Shown: positions 1-9,710, counted from the stretch's first letter. The stretch: 64,000 nucleotides of DNA from Prosthecobacter debontii (GCA_945860295.1 CAMAQH010000005.1:62001-126000); one strand, 5' to 3'. Notes: a model not told the origin generated them from the sequence alone. Translations and numbers: made by a program.

Positions 1-688
1 GAGCGATGAGTTGATAGCCGTATCCACGCACCGTCTTGATAAACTGTGGATTTTTTGGGTCATCACCGAGCTTCTTACGGAGCGTGGAAATGTGCATGTC
101 GATGGCACGATCAAAGACATCCCATTCTCGATCAGCGACCTCTTCAATGAGCTGTTCGCGAGTCTTCACGCGTCCGTGCGCCTTGGCCAGCGAGATGAGT
201 AGCCCAAACTCCGCTGGTGTGAGCGTAAGCGCTTCGTCCCCCAAAACGACACCATGGGATTCGGGATTAATGCGCAACGGACCGAAGATGATTTCCTGCA
301 TCGGAGCCTGAGGTGTGGTTTCCGCCACCCAACCCGTGCGCCGCATCACCGCTCGGAGCCGGGCCAAAAGCTCACGCGACGAAAAAGTCTTCGGCAAATA
401 ATCATCCGCTCCCAGTTCTAGTCCGACTACACGGTCCACCTCATCACCACGCCCTGTCAGCATCAGGACGGGCACTTTGGATTTAGCTCGAATCCGGCGC
501 AGGACCTCAAAGCCATCAAAGCCCGGCATCATCACATCAAGAATAATCGCGTGCCAGACCTCAGCCGTCGCACGAGTCGCCCCATTGATGCCATCGTGCT
601 CAGCTTCGACCTGGAAGCCCATCGGCCCAAGATAGTCTGCCACGAGCTGGCAGAGTTCCGCGTCGTCGTCGATGATCAAAATGCGCAT
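1..688 (-). CDS. OmpR/PhoB-family response regulator (3' end outside window)
   Basis: A two-component DNA-binding regulator; the sensor kinase is not in the window. The protein starts MRILIIDDD, giving the acidic pocket at D7-D9. The phospho-acceptor is D51 in ILDVMMPG, the conserved Thr is T78 in LTGR and the Lys is K100 in DYLPKTF. The PKTF variant and overall look resemble CpxR more than PhoB. A winged-helix output domain follows, ending in RGYGYQLIA at the window edge, so only the last few residues can be missing. The start ATG at 688 sits right before the receiver beta strand. It is divergent from the lipoprotein gene at 879. Confidence 0.93.
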   Translation of the reverse strand, partial: MRILIIDDDAELCQLVADYLGPMGFQVEAEHDGINGATRATAEVWHAIILDVMMPGFDGFEVLRRIRAKSKVPVLMLTGRGDEVDRVVGLELGADDYLPKTFSSRELLARLRAVMRRTGWVAETTPQAPMQEIIFGPLRINPESHGVVLGDEALTLTPAEFGLLISLAKAHGRVKTREQLIEEVADREWDVFDRAIDMHISTLRKKLGDDPKNPQFIKTVRGYGYQLIA

Positions 689-779
689 GAAGGAAGTCAC
701 ATACCAACTATCACCAGTCCCATCTTTCAGAGCGAGTTTCTTTACCGCATACTGACAAATCTCTCCTGACAACGACTCC

Positions 780-869
780 ATCAAACAGTCTCATCAAGAC
801 CCAATTTCCCCAGCCCGTGACAATTCTTTAATTTAGTTTTGACATGCCGAACGCAATCAGACAGTCTCA
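780..869. promoter_or_regulatory. Direct repeat pair in divergent promoter region
   Basis: The 190-bp gap between the response regulator and the lipoprotein gene has two copies of a 14-mer, ATCAAACAGTCTCA at 780-793 and ATCAGACAGTCTCA at 856-869, differing at one base. A TTGACA hexamer at 839-844 could be the -35 of the rightward promoter; no good -10 is visible. The paired repeats could be operator half-sites, possibly for the neighbouring regulator. That role is inference. Confidence 0.35.
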
Positions 870-878
870 CTCCACGAT

Positions 879-1556
879 ATGAATAAATATCTCCTGCTCT
901 CCATCCTCCCTATCCTCGCCTCCTGTTCTTCAACCCCGACATCGACGAAACTCTCAGACATTCCTGAGCGCCCGTCTCAAGGTTTCGCTCAAGATGGCGA
1001 GAGACATACGAACAACGGCTTATCTTACCCTCACCGTGGTGTGAATCAGGCGGCTGTTTCATCTCTTGATGTCACTGAGGATTCCGCGGGCTTCGTCAGT
1101 GGTGTCGGCACGCGTCAGGTGCGCAATTACGCAAACACCGGCTTCCACACTGCACGTCGCGGCAGTCATATCGTTCGCAAGGAAGGCACCCGCTATGCAG
1201 AAGTCGTCTATGATATCGATGACCAAGGCACCCAACTCGCTCACGATGAAACGATCGCTTACAGCAACTTCGTCGGAAACGGCATGGAGCGCACGATGCA
1301 TTCCGGTGGAACTCTCGTTTGTGGCGTAATGAAGACATATTCTAATGCAGTGGACAGCACGACTCGCGGTATCTTCGGTGGACTCCTTCGTTGTACTGTC
1401 CGTGACACCAAGAACTACATGGTAGGCAGTCTGAATGATGACTATCCAGTGGCAGACATGCCTGGTTCAGGTTTCAGAGGCACACTTCGCATGCCGGTGG
1501 CAGAAGTGCCAGTTGCTGAAACCAGTGGCAAGGCGGTTTATACGGCCTCGAAATAA
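879..1556 (+). CDS. Predicted lipoprotein of unknown function
   Basis: A 225-residue protein with a short hydrophobic signal and a lipobox, LASC, with Cys16 as the likely lipidated residue (MNKYLLLSILPILASCSS). The mature part is polar, with no family I recognise and no further membrane segment. A strong hairpin terminator follows about 25 bp after the stop, so it is probably a single-gene transcript. There is no clear Shine-Dalgarno before the ATG. Export and lipidation are well supported by the N-terminus; the function is unknown. Confidence 0.85.
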   Translation: MNKYLLLSILPILASCSSTPTSTKLSDIPERPSQGFAQDGERHTNNGLSYPHRGVNQAAVSSLDVTEDSAGFVSGVGTRQVRNYANTGFHTARRGSHIVRKEGTRYAEVVYDIDDQGTQLAHDETIAYSNFVGNGMERTMHSGGTLVCGVMKTYSNAVDSTTRGIFGGLLRCTVRDTKNYMVGSLNDDYPVADMPGSGFRGTLRMPVAEVPVAETSGKAVYTASK

Positions 1557-1581
1557 TCTCCGACCTCTCTTCATTTTTTTG

Positions 1582-1614
1582 GAAAGGCGACTCTCATGAG
1601 TCGCCTTTCTTTTT
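1582..1614 (+). terminator. Rho-independent terminator after the lipoprotein gene
   Basis: A perfect 12-bp stem (GAAAGGCGACTC at 1582-1593 with GAGTCGCCTTTC at 1598-1609) with the loop TCAT is followed by a run of T on the plus strand. It ends a few bases before the stop codon of the convergent maf gene at 1617. Confidence 0.88.
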
Positions 1615-1616
1615 GG

Positions 1617-2225
1617 CTAACGAGCGGAAACAAATCCTAAAGCAGCAAGCTCCTCGGCCAGACGCTCCATAGGTAGCCCCATGACATTGGTCCATGAGCC
1701 TTCATACCCGCTAAGAATCATCTCACTGCACTCCTGAATGCCATAGGCCCCAGCTTTGTCGAGCGGGTTCACCTGCGCATGATAGGCAGAGATGACCTCA
1801 TCACTGAGATCATTAAAAATCACATTGCTGATCACATGAAATCCCTTGCCCTTATTGCCGCCGGACCATGCCAAATAAACTCCCGTGCAGACTTCATGAG
1901 CACGTCCAGAAAGACGCCGCAGCATCTGCAAGGCTTCCGCGTGATCCTTGGGCTTGCCGAGCGGTTCCCCATCCAGATAAACGAGCGTGTCTGCGCCGAT
2001 GACCAGTGCCTCAGGTTTCATCTGCGCTCCGGCCACAGCCTTGAGTCGAGCATTCTCAACGGTTAAAGCCTCGGGACTGATCGTCGCATCATGTGCTTCC
2101 TTAACTTCAGGCACGACCATTTCAAACTCAAAGCCTGCCTCCCGCATCAGCTCAACTCGCCTCGGAGACTGTGAAGCCAAAATCAGTGCTCTATTAGCGG
2201 TTTGTTCTTCATTCGTCATTTTCAT
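1617..2225 (-). CDS. maf: Maf-family nucleoside triphosphate pyrophosphatase
   Basis: A house-cleaning pyrophosphatase of the Maf/YhdE/YceF family (202 aa, usual size about 190-200). The N-terminal signature LASQSPRRVELM is present, followed by the conserved GADTLVYLDGEPLGKPKD segment and the GAYGIQE motif near the C-terminus. The family hydrolyses dTTP/UTP or modified nucleotides; the subfamily cannot be told here. ATG at 2225 shares its A with the upstream TGA (TGATG), which favours this start over a TTG one codon earlier. It follows the YgdI-like lipoprotein gene, suggesting coupled translation. Confidence 0.93.
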   Translation of the reverse strand: MKMTNEEQTANRALILASQSPRRVELMREAGFEFEMVVPEVKEAHDATISPEALTVENARLKAVAGAQMKPEALVIGADTLVYLDGEPLGKPKDHAEALQMLRRLSGRAHEVCTGVYLAWSGGNKGKGFHVISNVIFNDLSDEVISAYHAQVNPLDKAGAYGIQECSEMILSGYEGSWTNVMGLPMERLAEELAALGFVSAR

Positions 2226-2449
2226 CAAGCCCCCTGCTCCTCAATCATGAGCACCTCATCAGCACGCAAAAGCGCATCTCGATCCTGAAAGGTCTTGTAG
2301 CGATAGTAACCCGTTTTGCTGACAAACTCTGGCTTTCCCCTGCATAGATACTGACGACCATCCTTCAAAGTAATCTTGTAACTCCCCGTGGACTGGCAAT
2401 TGCTCATGAGGAGGAGCATCGCAAAAAGACAAAGAAAGCGCAGAAACAT
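2225..2449 (-). CDS. YgdI/YgdR-like small lipoprotein
   Basis: A 74-residue protein when started at ATG 2449. The open frame continues upstream to 2593, but only this start puts a signal sequence at the N-terminus. A hydrophobic stretch leads to a Cys in LLLMSNCQS that could be lipidated, though the lipobox is imperfect. The mature part has ITLKDGRQY, a GYYRYK segment and ADEVLMIEE, which resemble the SH3-like YgdI/YgdR (DUF903) family of small outer-membrane lipoproteins of unknown role. Its stop overlaps the start of maf. Confidence 0.75.
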   Translation of the reverse strand: MFLRFLCLFAMLLLMSNCQSTGSYKITLKDGRQYLCRGKPEFVSKTGYYRYKTFQDRDALLRADEVLMIEEQGA

Positions 2450-2569
2450 GATGAGATTGGAGACAAAGAATAAAGGGAAGCAATCGGGCCGTTTGGCAAG
2501 TCTAGTCATACGATGTTCAAAAACGCTGCGCCTTGCCAGATAATAATCTTCACCTAATTTCATTAACGA

Positions 2570-3145
2570 ATGTCCACCGTCACCTTTCTCCAAGAATTCA
2601 CTCGCAATTGGAAGACCGTAGGTGCTGTCGCACCTTCCAGTCCTGCTTTAGCAGAGCGCATGATGCAGTCTTCGGAAGTTTCAAAAGCGCGCCATATCCT
2701 GGAACTCGGCCCTGGCACAGGTGCCTTTACCGCAGCAATCCAGGACTCGATGCCAAAAGACAGCAGCTATTTAGGCATCGAAATCAATACCATCTTTGCT
2801 TCTCAGTTGCAGACTCGCTTTCCGAAGATGCCCTTCACTGTATCAGGTGCTCAGGAGTTTGATTTCGTCAGCTACCTTAAGGACCGCGAACCGATAGATG
2901 TGATCGTGAGTGGGCTACCATGGACGGCTTTCCCACGTTCTTTGCAGGAAGCTATCTTGGGCAATGTACTGCCGCATTTGGCCCCAAACGGACGCTTCGC
3001 AACCTTTGCCTATTACGGCTTTCATCAGCTACCTAGCGGTCAGCGTTTTCGTGATCTATTGCATCAAAAACTCACAGGGGTGGAAACTAGCCGTGTCGTC
3101 TGGGCAAATCTGCCACCAGCCATTGTTTATGTCGGGCGGATGTAA
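2570..3145 (+). CDS. Phospholipid N-methyltransferase-like SAM methyltransferase
   Basis: A 191-residue class I methyltransferase. It has the SAM-binding motif LELGPGTGAFTAAI (about residues 44-57), an acidic EIN at the end of strand 2 and a SGLPWTAFP segment where KsgA/PmtA-like enzymes have their NLP-type motif. The N-terminal TFLQEFTRNWKTVGAVAPSSP is typical of the COG3963 phospholipid N-methyltransferase group, which methylates phosphatidylethanolamine. The substrate is inferred from family resemblance. It is divergent from the YgdI-like gene and convergent with the DUF1501 gene, with 4 bp between stops. Confidence 0.8.
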   Translation: MSTVTFLQEFTRNWKTVGAVAPSSPALAERMMQSSEVSKARHILELGPGTGAFTAAIQDSMPKDSSYLGIEINTIFASQLQTRFPKMPFTVSGAQEFDFVSYLKDREPIDVIVSGLPWTAFPRSLQEAILGNVLPHLAPNGRFATFAYYGFHQLPSGQRFRDLLHQKLTGVETSRVVWANLPPAIVYVGRM

Positions 3146-3149
3146 GTGA

Positions 3150-4583
3150 TCAAGCGAGGAGACCTTTGACTACGTGCCCCTCCACATCAGTGAGTCGATA
3201 GCGGCGGCCCTGGAATTTATAAGTCAATCGCTCGTGATCAATGCCCAGCAGATGCATCAGTGTGGCATGAAAATCGTGGATGTGCAGAGCGTCTTTGATT
3301 GTGTTGTAACCAAAGTCATCCGTTTCTCCATAAACTGATCCCGCCTTGATCCCACCACCAGCGAACCACGCGCTGAAACAGCGCGGATGATGATCACGCC
3401 CGAAGTTCGCACTAATCTTACCCTGGCAGTAAGAAGTGCGACCAAACTCCCCGCCCCAAACGACGAGCGTATCGTCCAGCAGTCCACGCTGCTTGAGATC
3501 TTTAATAAGCGCCGCAGCGGGCTGGTCAGTTTCCTTGCACAGCCTTGGCAGCGCACCTGGCAGACCACCATGATGATCCCAGTCTTGATGATAGAGTTGG
3601 ATGAAGCGTACGCCTTTCTCCGCGAGTCGCCGCGCTTGCAGACAGTTCGCCGCGAAGCTTCCAGGCGTCTTCACATCAGGGCCATAACTATCCAGCACAT
3701 GCTGTGGCTCATCACTCAAATCCGCGACCTCTGGAATACTCGACTGCATGCGATAGGCCATCTCATAATGATCGATCCGACTCGTAATCTCAGCATCGGG
3801 TGTTCCAGCAAATTGATGCTCATGCAGCTCCTTCAGACGATCCAGCATCAGGCGGCGACTATCCGCACTCACACCCGCCGGATTGCCGAGATACAGCACT
3901 GGATCTTTGGCTGCGCGAAACTGCACCCCTTGATGCTTCGTCGGTAAAAAACCACTGCCCCACAAATGCGAGCCAAGCGGCTGACCACCTTTACCCTTCG
4001 TGATCAGAACTGTGAACGAAGGTAAATTTGCATTTTCCGCACCTAGCCCATAACTCAGCCACGCCCCCATACTCGGCCTACCCGCGATCTGTGAACCCGT
4101 CTGAAAAAACGTCACTCCAGGCCCGTGATTGATCGACTCCGTAAACATCGAGCGTGCCACACAAATATCGTCCGCGATGCTCGCCGTATGCGGCAGCAAT
4201 TCACTAAACCAGCCACCCGCTTGCCCATGCTGCGTGAACTTGAAAGGAGATCCCACCATCGGGATCGACGACTGATTGCCCGACATGCCCGTCAGACGCT
4301 GAGTCCCACGCACCGAGTCGGGCAACTGTTCCCCATTCCGTTTATTCAGCAGCGGCTTGTAATCAAAAAGGTCCAGGTGCGAAGGCCCTCCCGACATGAA
4401 CAAATAGATGATGCGCTTCGCTTTGGGCTGCCAGTGAGTCGATCCCAAAAAACCACGATCCACAGGCGGAGCCGCAGCTTGGCTTTCCTTGGCCAGCATT
4501 TCATTCAATGCCAGACCACCCAAGCCAAGGCCAAAGCTGTTGAGTAAAGTTCGACGGTTAAACATGTTTGATGGAGTATTCAT
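3150..4583 (-). CDS. DUF1501 secreted protein with Tat signal
   Basis: A 477-residue member of the DUF1501 (sulfatase-like/alkaline-phosphatase fold) family common in Planctomycetes and Verrucomicrobia. The N-terminus MFNRRTLLNSFGLGLGGLAL has a twin-arginine signal. Family features include YLFMSGGPSHLDLFDYKP, the LYHQDWDHHG segment and VVWGGEFGRTSYCQG near the C-terminus. The exact activity of the family is not established. ATG at 4583 (or 4565) is preferred to a TTG at 4598 that overlaps the previous stop. It lies directly downstream of the PSCyt1/DUF1549/DUF1553 gene, the usual pairing in these phyla. Confidence 0.92.
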   Translation of the reverse strand: MNTPSNMFNRRTLLNSFGLGLGGLALNEMLAKESQAAAPPVDRGFLGSTHWQPKAKRIIYLFMSGGPSHLDLFDYKPLLNKRNGEQLPDSVRGTQRLTGMSGNQSSIPMVGSPFKFTQHGQAGGWFSELLPHTASIADDICVARSMFTESINHGPGVTFFQTGSQIAGRPSMGAWLSYGLGAENANLPSFTVLITKGKGGQPLGSHLWGSGFLPTKHQGVQFRAAKDPVLYLGNPAGVSADSRRLMLDRLKELHEHQFAGTPDAEITSRIDHYEMAYRMQSSIPEVADLSDEPQHVLDSYGPDVKTPGSFAANCLQARRLAEKGVRFIQLYHQDWDHHGGLPGALPRLCKETDQPAAALIKDLKQRGLLDDTLVVWGGEFGRTSYCQGKISANFGRDHHPRCFSAWFAGGGIKAGSVYGETDDFGYNTIKDALHIHDFHATLMHLLGIDHERLTYKFQGRRYRLTDVEGHVVKGLLA

Positions 4584-4594
4584 GAAGGAAAGAT

Positions 4595-7585
4595 TCAACG
4601 TTTCACCACACAGGCATCATGGTTCAGCAAAGCCTGCGCTAGCACAGTGGCCGCAGCCGCGTCAGGCACCGCAATCAGGGCGTCCCGCTTTGAGCTACCG
4701 ATCTTCAGCAGTTCCTCAGCTTCTTTTGGCGCAGCTCTAAAATGCACGAGTTGCTCCGCATAAAGCTTTGTGCAGATATTAGTTTCACGCACATCAGGCT
4801 TGCGGCTCAGGCAGCGCAGAAAGCCTTGTTCGATCATCGTTGCCACATTGCCCTTGGCGTCTTGATGCAACTTCTCACCAAGCACACGCGCCGCCTCCAC
4901 ATACTGCACGCCATTAAGTAAAATCAGCGCCTGAAGAGGCGAGTCCGTGCGCTCGCGTTTTGAAGTGCAGACCGCACGTCTTGGAGCATCAAAGGCCACC
5001 ATGGCTGGCGGCGGGCTCGTCCGCCGCCAGCTTGTGTACAGGCTGCGACGAAACACTGCATCCCCCGCACTCGGGCCGACCGGCTTGAAGGCCTCCGTCA
5101 TCTCATAGGGATACACTGGCGCACCACCCATGGTCAGCTTCAAAAGACCAGACGCAGCCAGCGCATTATCCCGAATCATCTCTGCCGATAAACGGAAGCG
5201 TGGCCCCCGTGCCAGCCATTGATTCTCGGGATCATCCGACATCGTCTTGGCTTCGGCGATGCTTTGCTGCCGATAGACTTGGCTCATCACGATCTCCTTC
5301 ACCAGAGCTTTCACATCCCAGCCACTCTCGATAAATCGCATCGCCAAATAATCGATCAACTCAGGATAAAACGGCCGCTCTCCCTGACTGCCGAAATCCT
5401 CTGCGGTCTTCACCAAGCCCCGGCCAAACAAACTTTGCCAGATCCGATTCACCGTCACACGCGCCGTCAGCGGATGCGCAGGAGCCGTCAGCCATTGCGT
5501 ATAGCCCAGCCGATTCTTCGGCGCGTTCTTCGGGAAAGGTGAGAGGAAAGCAGGCGTCACAGGCACCACTTCTTCAGTCCGCTTATCATACTCGCCGCGT
5601 GTCAAAAGGTAGGCCTTCTTCGGTGTCTGAAGCTCACGCATGACCATGATCTCCTTCTGCGCATCCTGAAAGGCGTAGAGTTCCTGCCGCGCCTTCCGCA
5701 GCTCCACATCACTCACCTTCGAGGTATTCGACACATCTCGATCAAACACACGCAGGTCATCAATCATACCGCCTTTAAAGCCACGATCACGCATCCGCTC
5801 ACCCAGGCTGATGTTGTCATGGCCACCACCCGCGATGGTCTTTGTCAGATTGTCTTTGATGACATCCACTGCCGCCTCTTTGCCATCCACAATAATCTTC
5901 AAGCCATCTACGCGACTGCTTCCGTCATACGTCACCACCACTTGCACCCATTGCTTCAGCGGCAGGTTAGCTCTAGCTCGGATGCTGATCGCATTGCCTG
6001 GCCAAAAGTGGATCAGCGACCACTTCAGTTTACCCTCTTCAATTAGAAGCTCATAGCCACGGCTCGCCGCATCCGTCCAGGCCTGTGAGCGGTGCAGCAC
6101 CACCGCACGTGCCTTCACATCGGGCGTCTGCATCCAGAACGAAAGACTGAAGGGTTCGTGCCTCTGGAAATTGCCGAGAGGCGTGTCCACAGCATCATCT
6201 CCCGTGAATAGAATGGCCTGACCGATCTTTCCAGCCACCAGTTTATTTTCACCCTTCAAAACAGCAGCAGGTTCAAGCGGCCCCTTGTCCTGCTTAGCCT
6301 TCTTGCCTTTGGCGTCCTTTGATTGAACAACTGGCAGAGGCGATGGATGCAGTGCGTCAGCTAGCTTGTTTCCCTTCATCTCATCAAAGGTGAAGTGCGC
6401 TATCGGCTCCTTCGATATTTCGGAATTTCCCAAAACTCCGGCTTTCTCCATGTCGGCAACTTTTGCCTTCAGCACAGCCATCTTGTCCTTAGCCGGCTGA
6501 TCCATGAGCATCATCGCTGGAGTCGGTGGTGATGGTGTAAAAAAAGAATACAGGCCCGCTTCGTCGATGTTTTGCAGCATCGAAAAAAGTCCGTAATATT
6601 CCTTCTGCGTGATCGGATCAAACTTGTGATCATGGCAGCGTGAACACTCAAAGGTCAGCCCAAGAAATGCCGTCGCTACAGTCTGCACACGGTCAGCGAT
6701 GTACTCGACGCGATACTCCTCCTCCACACTTCCACCTTCATTCTCCTGCTGATGAAGTCGATTAAATGCCGTGGCTAGGATCTGCTCGTCTGTCGGATTT
6801 GGCAACATATCCCCGGCAAGCTGCCAGGTGATGAATTGGTTATACGGCAGATTCTCATTGAAGGCTTTGACCACCCAGTCACGCCAGGGCCAGACATCAC
6901 GCTCACGATCCACCTGGAAGCCGTAGCTGTCTGCGTAGCGCGCGCTATCGAGCCAATCCACCGCCATGCGCTCACCGTAGTGTGGGGATGTTAAAAGCCG
7001 ATCCACCTGCTGCTCATAGCTCACCTTTGAAAAAGCCAGCACCTCCTCAGCCTTTGGTGGCAGACCTGTGAGATCAAAGCTGAGCCGACGAATCAGCGCG
7101 CCTTCATCAGCCTCCTTCTGCAGCTTCAATCCCTGCTCATCTAAAGCCTTCGTCACGATCTTGTCGATCGACGTGTCCTTTGCGGCATTCGCGTTGAGCG
7201 AGATGAAACTCCAATGCGCCTCATACTCAGCACCCTCTTTGATCCAGCGAGTCAGCGTCGCCACCTCTGCTGGCGTCAGCGCACCCAGCTTCGACTTTGG
7301 CGGTGGCATCATTTCATCATCATCATGCGAGAGGATGCGCTCGATCATCAAACTCTTCTCCGGCATTCCCGGCGTGATGTGTCCATCCTTGACCGCCGAC
7401 GCCCGCTCATCCAGCCGCAGTTCGGCCTCTCGCTTCTTACTATCCGGCCCATGACAGTGAAAGCATTTATCCGAAAGGATAGGCCGGATGTCTCGATTGA
7501 ATTGCAGTTTAGCCACGGCAGACACGGATTGCCCGCCAGCCAAAGACAGCAGCAGCACCAAGAGAATAGACAGTCGTAAACGCAT
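4595..7585 (-). CDS. PSCyt1-DUF1549-LamG-DUF1553 secreted protein
   Basis: A 996-residue exported protein. Starting at ATG 7585 gives a signal peptide, MRLRLSILLVLLLSLAGG; the frame is open further upstream, but that part does not look like protein. Domains in order: a Planctomycete-type cytochrome c domain with CFHCH heme motif at 41-45; DUF1549 with FECSRCHDHKFDP near residue 315; a LamG/concanavalin-like sandwich inserted at about 450-650; and DUF1553 to the end. Such proteins are paired with DUF1501 partners and thought to act in breakdown of complex glycans, which is family-level inference. It is co-directional with the ceramidase-like gene 49 bp upstream. Confidence 0.92.
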   Translation of the reverse strand: MRLRLSILLVLLLSLAGGQSVSAVAKLQFNRDIRPILSDKCFHCHGPDSKKREAELRLDERASAVKDGHITPGMPEKSLMIERILSHDDDEMMPPPKSKLGALTPAEVATLTRWIKEGAEYEAHWSFISLNANAAKDTSIDKIVTKALDEQGLKLQKEADEGALIRRLSFDLTGLPPKAEEVLAFSKVSYEQQVDRLLTSPHYGERMAVDWLDSARYADSYGFQVDRERDVWPWRDWVVKAFNENLPYNQFITWQLAGDMLPNPTDEQILATAFNRLHQQENEGGSVEEEYRVEYIADRVQTVATAFLGLTFECSRCHDHKFDPITQKEYYGLFSMLQNIDEAGLYSFFTPSPPTPAMMLMDQPAKDKMAVLKAKVADMEKAGVLGNSEISKEPIAHFTFDEMKGNKLADALHPSPLPVVQSKDAKGKKAKQDKGPLEPAAVLKGENKLVAGKIGQAILFTGDDAVDTPLGNFQRHEPFSLSFWMQTPDVKARAVVLHRSQAWTDAASRGYELLIEEGKLKWSLIHFWPGNAISIRARANLPLKQWVQVVVTYDGSSRVDGLKIIVDGKEAAVDVIKDNLTKTIAGGGHDNISLGERMRDRGFKGGMIDDLRVFDRDVSNTSKVSDVELRKARQELYAFQDAQKEIMVMRELQTPKKAYLLTRGEYDKRTEEVVPVTPAFLSPFPKNAPKNRLGYTQWLTAPAHPLTARVTVNRIWQSLFGRGLVKTAEDFGSQGERPFYPELIDYLAMRFIESGWDVKALVKEIVMSQVYRQQSIAEAKTMSDDPENQWLARGPRFRLSAEMIRDNALAASGLLKLTMGGAPVYPYEMTEAFKPVGPSAGDAVFRRSLYTSWRRTSPPPAMVAFDAPRRAVCTSKRERTDSPLQALILLNGVQYVEAARVLGEKLHQDAKGNVATMIEQGFLRCLSRKPDVRETNICTKLYAEQLVHFRAAPKEAEELLKIGSSKRDALIAVPDAAAATVLAQALLNHDACVVKR

Positions 7586-7634
7586 CGGCACTATTAACGC
7601 ACATCTGCCGTGCCGTATTCCGGCAAGTCTGTGT

Positions 7635-9710
7635 CTAATCGTGAGGCACACCCAGCTTCGCCACATCCTCCACATTCAGCGCCCGGTTAAAAATAGCGAT
7701 CTCATCCAGCCGGCCTTCCCAGTTGGAATCATTGTCACTACGACCTCCAAAGAAACACTGCGCGATGCCTGATCTCTTCGCTTCACCTTCGATTTCAAGC
7801 ACGCCATTCAGATAAACACGAACTTTCCCACTCTCATGGACGAGGGCGAGATGCTGCCAGGTCCAGCGTGAGATCACCGTCTTTCCAGCCAGGATCGTGT
7901 CGGTTTGAAAGATCAGCTTACCCGCGTTTCCTCCTTTACCGCCAATGCCAAGATGCTCACCATAGGCACTCACACCGTGATTGTGATCGCGTGAATAAAG
8001 CCAGCCACTTACATCACGCCCGTCATTCGGCATACCGTTCCAGAGCCAAAGTGAAACTGACCACGCCCCACCCAAATCGGCTTGCTCAGAGCACAAACGA
8101 CCGCCAACAAAGTGTGGGGCACGATTTTTCTCTCCATCACAAAAAGCCGCTGAGTGCGGCCCTTCGAGATAATAAGCCACACTCGTTTCATAACTCGCAT
8201 CTCGATGATTCCCACTCGCGTCTGCCGCCAGCGGACCTGTGAATTCATTCAATCTCCACCACGCGACTGGCTTCAGGCCAGCGATGGCCTTCGTCGCTGG
8301 TCCAGCTCTCAATCCATAAGGTCTCCGTGGCGCAGCACTCACCTTTTCCAGCAGCTCGATAGCTGCGCCAGTGATCTTCGCTTCTGCCATCACCTCTAAG
8401 CCTGCTGAACGCGCCGCCCATGTATTGTAGCCGCCCCACGCATGCATCTCCGGCGGCGGGATGTAGCCATCACCACCATTCGCGAGTTCGATCACCATGT
8501 TGTGCGGCAGCGGACTCGCCGCCTTGATTTTCAAACCCGTGATCGCATACGTTTCATTTGGTGTCGTCGCGATTCCGATGTCCCCGACACGCAGCGCCTG
8601 CACCACGATCTCCGTCTGCTGCCGCTCATGCAGGATGATCTGCTCACGCGCATAAACCTCTGTCGGCGTCTTTGCCAAACGATCCCCCATCTCTGCGACG
8701 ATGCGCTGCGCCCATTCCAGGCGCTGCTTGTCAGGCGTGCGATACTTCAATGTCATGCGCCGCTCCTCCATCGCGATGTCCGCATCGTCACGATACTGGA
8801 TACCCGCATACGCTTTCATCGCGATGTCGAGCAACCCGCTCGTGTATTCATCAATCGTCGGCTTCGGGCGCTCCTTCTCCGGCACCGTGTAATCGACACG
8901 ATAGATGTCACCGCTACAGCCATGCGACATCAGGCCGACGAACTTTCCCTCAGATGCAATACGCAACTTCAAGCCTTCAGAAAACAGGCCGAAATAGTCA
9001 GCACTGATGTCCTTGTCGCCGAAGTAGTGCATCGAGAAATTGCCCATCACCGCTAGCGGCTTGCCAGCCTTCGTTTGGATCGAGATCAGCGACAGATCAG
9101 GATCTTCCGGCCCAGCCTCACCCACCGCATCATCCCACTTGGCACCCGCGTGCATGGCTGCGCGCACCGTCATGTTGCCGAAGGGATCTTCCGCCAGACG
9201 ATCCGGCCTGCGAATCCACTGCCGCAGCGCTGTAAATGCCGCCGCATCCGCTTTGCCAAAACCAATGCGTGCAGGCTCCATAGCTGCCTGCGCCGCAGCG
9301 ATTGCCTCGACAAGCCTCTCCTTCAAGAACGGTACATAGTTTGGATCTGGATCAGTCCCCAGACAGCCCATCGAAGCCGGGACCGAGTGTGCATGAGTCG
9401 CTGAGATCAGCATACGATCCGCTGATATGCCCGTCTTTTTGGCTGCCATCGCTTTCGCGTCATCCAGCACCTCACGGCTCATCATGCAGCTATCTGCCAC
9501 CACGATGGCGAGCTGCGATTTCCCATCGCTCATCAAGATGGCCCGCGCATGGATCTGCGTTTTAATCTTGTCCACATAGCGGCTCATCATCCCGCCATTG
9601 ACCAGCACTGGCAGCTTCGGCGGCGTGATGTCGATGACCGCAGCTCCAGCTTTGAATTCAGCGTGAAGTGAGTCGGCGAGAAGCAGCGTGAGGAGGATGA
9701 GGCGAATCAT
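7635..9710 (-). CDS. Neutral/alkaline ceramidase-like protein with C-terminal LamG domain
   Basis: A 691-residue exported protein with a signal peptide (MIRLILLTLLLADSLHA). Residues 20 to about 460 match the N-terminal domain of neutral/alkaline non-lysosomal ceramidases: AGAAVIDITPP, the metal-binding SATHAHS at about 103-109, and NFSMHYFGD later on. Residues about 475-690 form a LamG-type sandwich with NGVLEIEGEAK and DEIAIFNRAL. Many such proteins in these phyla have no tested ceramidase activity, so the substrate is open. It sits in a minus-strand run with an SGNH esterase upstream and the DUF1553/DUF1501 pair downstream. Confidence 0.87.
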   Translation of the reverse strand: MIRLILLTLLLADSLHAEFKAGAAVIDITPPKLPVLVNGGMMSRYVDKIKTQIHARAILMSDGKSQLAIVVADSCMMSREVLDDAKAMAAKKTGISADRMLISATHAHSVPASMGCLGTDPDPNYVPFLKERLVEAIAAAQAAMEPARIGFGKADAAAFTALRQWIRRPDRLAEDPFGNMTVRAAMHAGAKWDDAVGEAGPEDPDLSLISIQTKAGKPLAVMGNFSMHYFGDKDISADYFGLFSEGLKLRIASEGKFVGLMSHGCSGDIYRVDYTVPEKERPKPTIDEYTSGLLDIAMKAYAGIQYRDDADIAMEERRMTLKYRTPDKQRLEWAQRIVAEMGDRLAKTPTEVYAREQIILHERQQTEIVVQALRVGDIGIATTPNETYAITGLKIKAASPLPHNMVIELANGGDGYIPPPEMHAWGGYNTWAARSAGLEVMAEAKITGAAIELLEKVSAAPRRPYGLRAGPATKAIAGLKPVAWWRLNEFTGPLAADASGNHRDASYETSVAYYLEGPHSAAFCDGEKNRAPHFVGGRLCSEQADLGGAWSVSLWLWNGMPNDGRDVSGWLYSRDHNHGVSAYGEHLGIGGKGGNAGKLIFQTDTILAGKTVISRWTWQHLALVHESGKVRVYLNGVLEIEGEAKRSGIAQCFFGGRSDNDSNWEGRLDEIAIFNRALNVEDVAKLGVPHD

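Noticed and set aside
1059-1338. Antisense frames within the lipoprotein gene
   Set aside because: They overlap a well-supported signal-peptide gene and have no features of their own.
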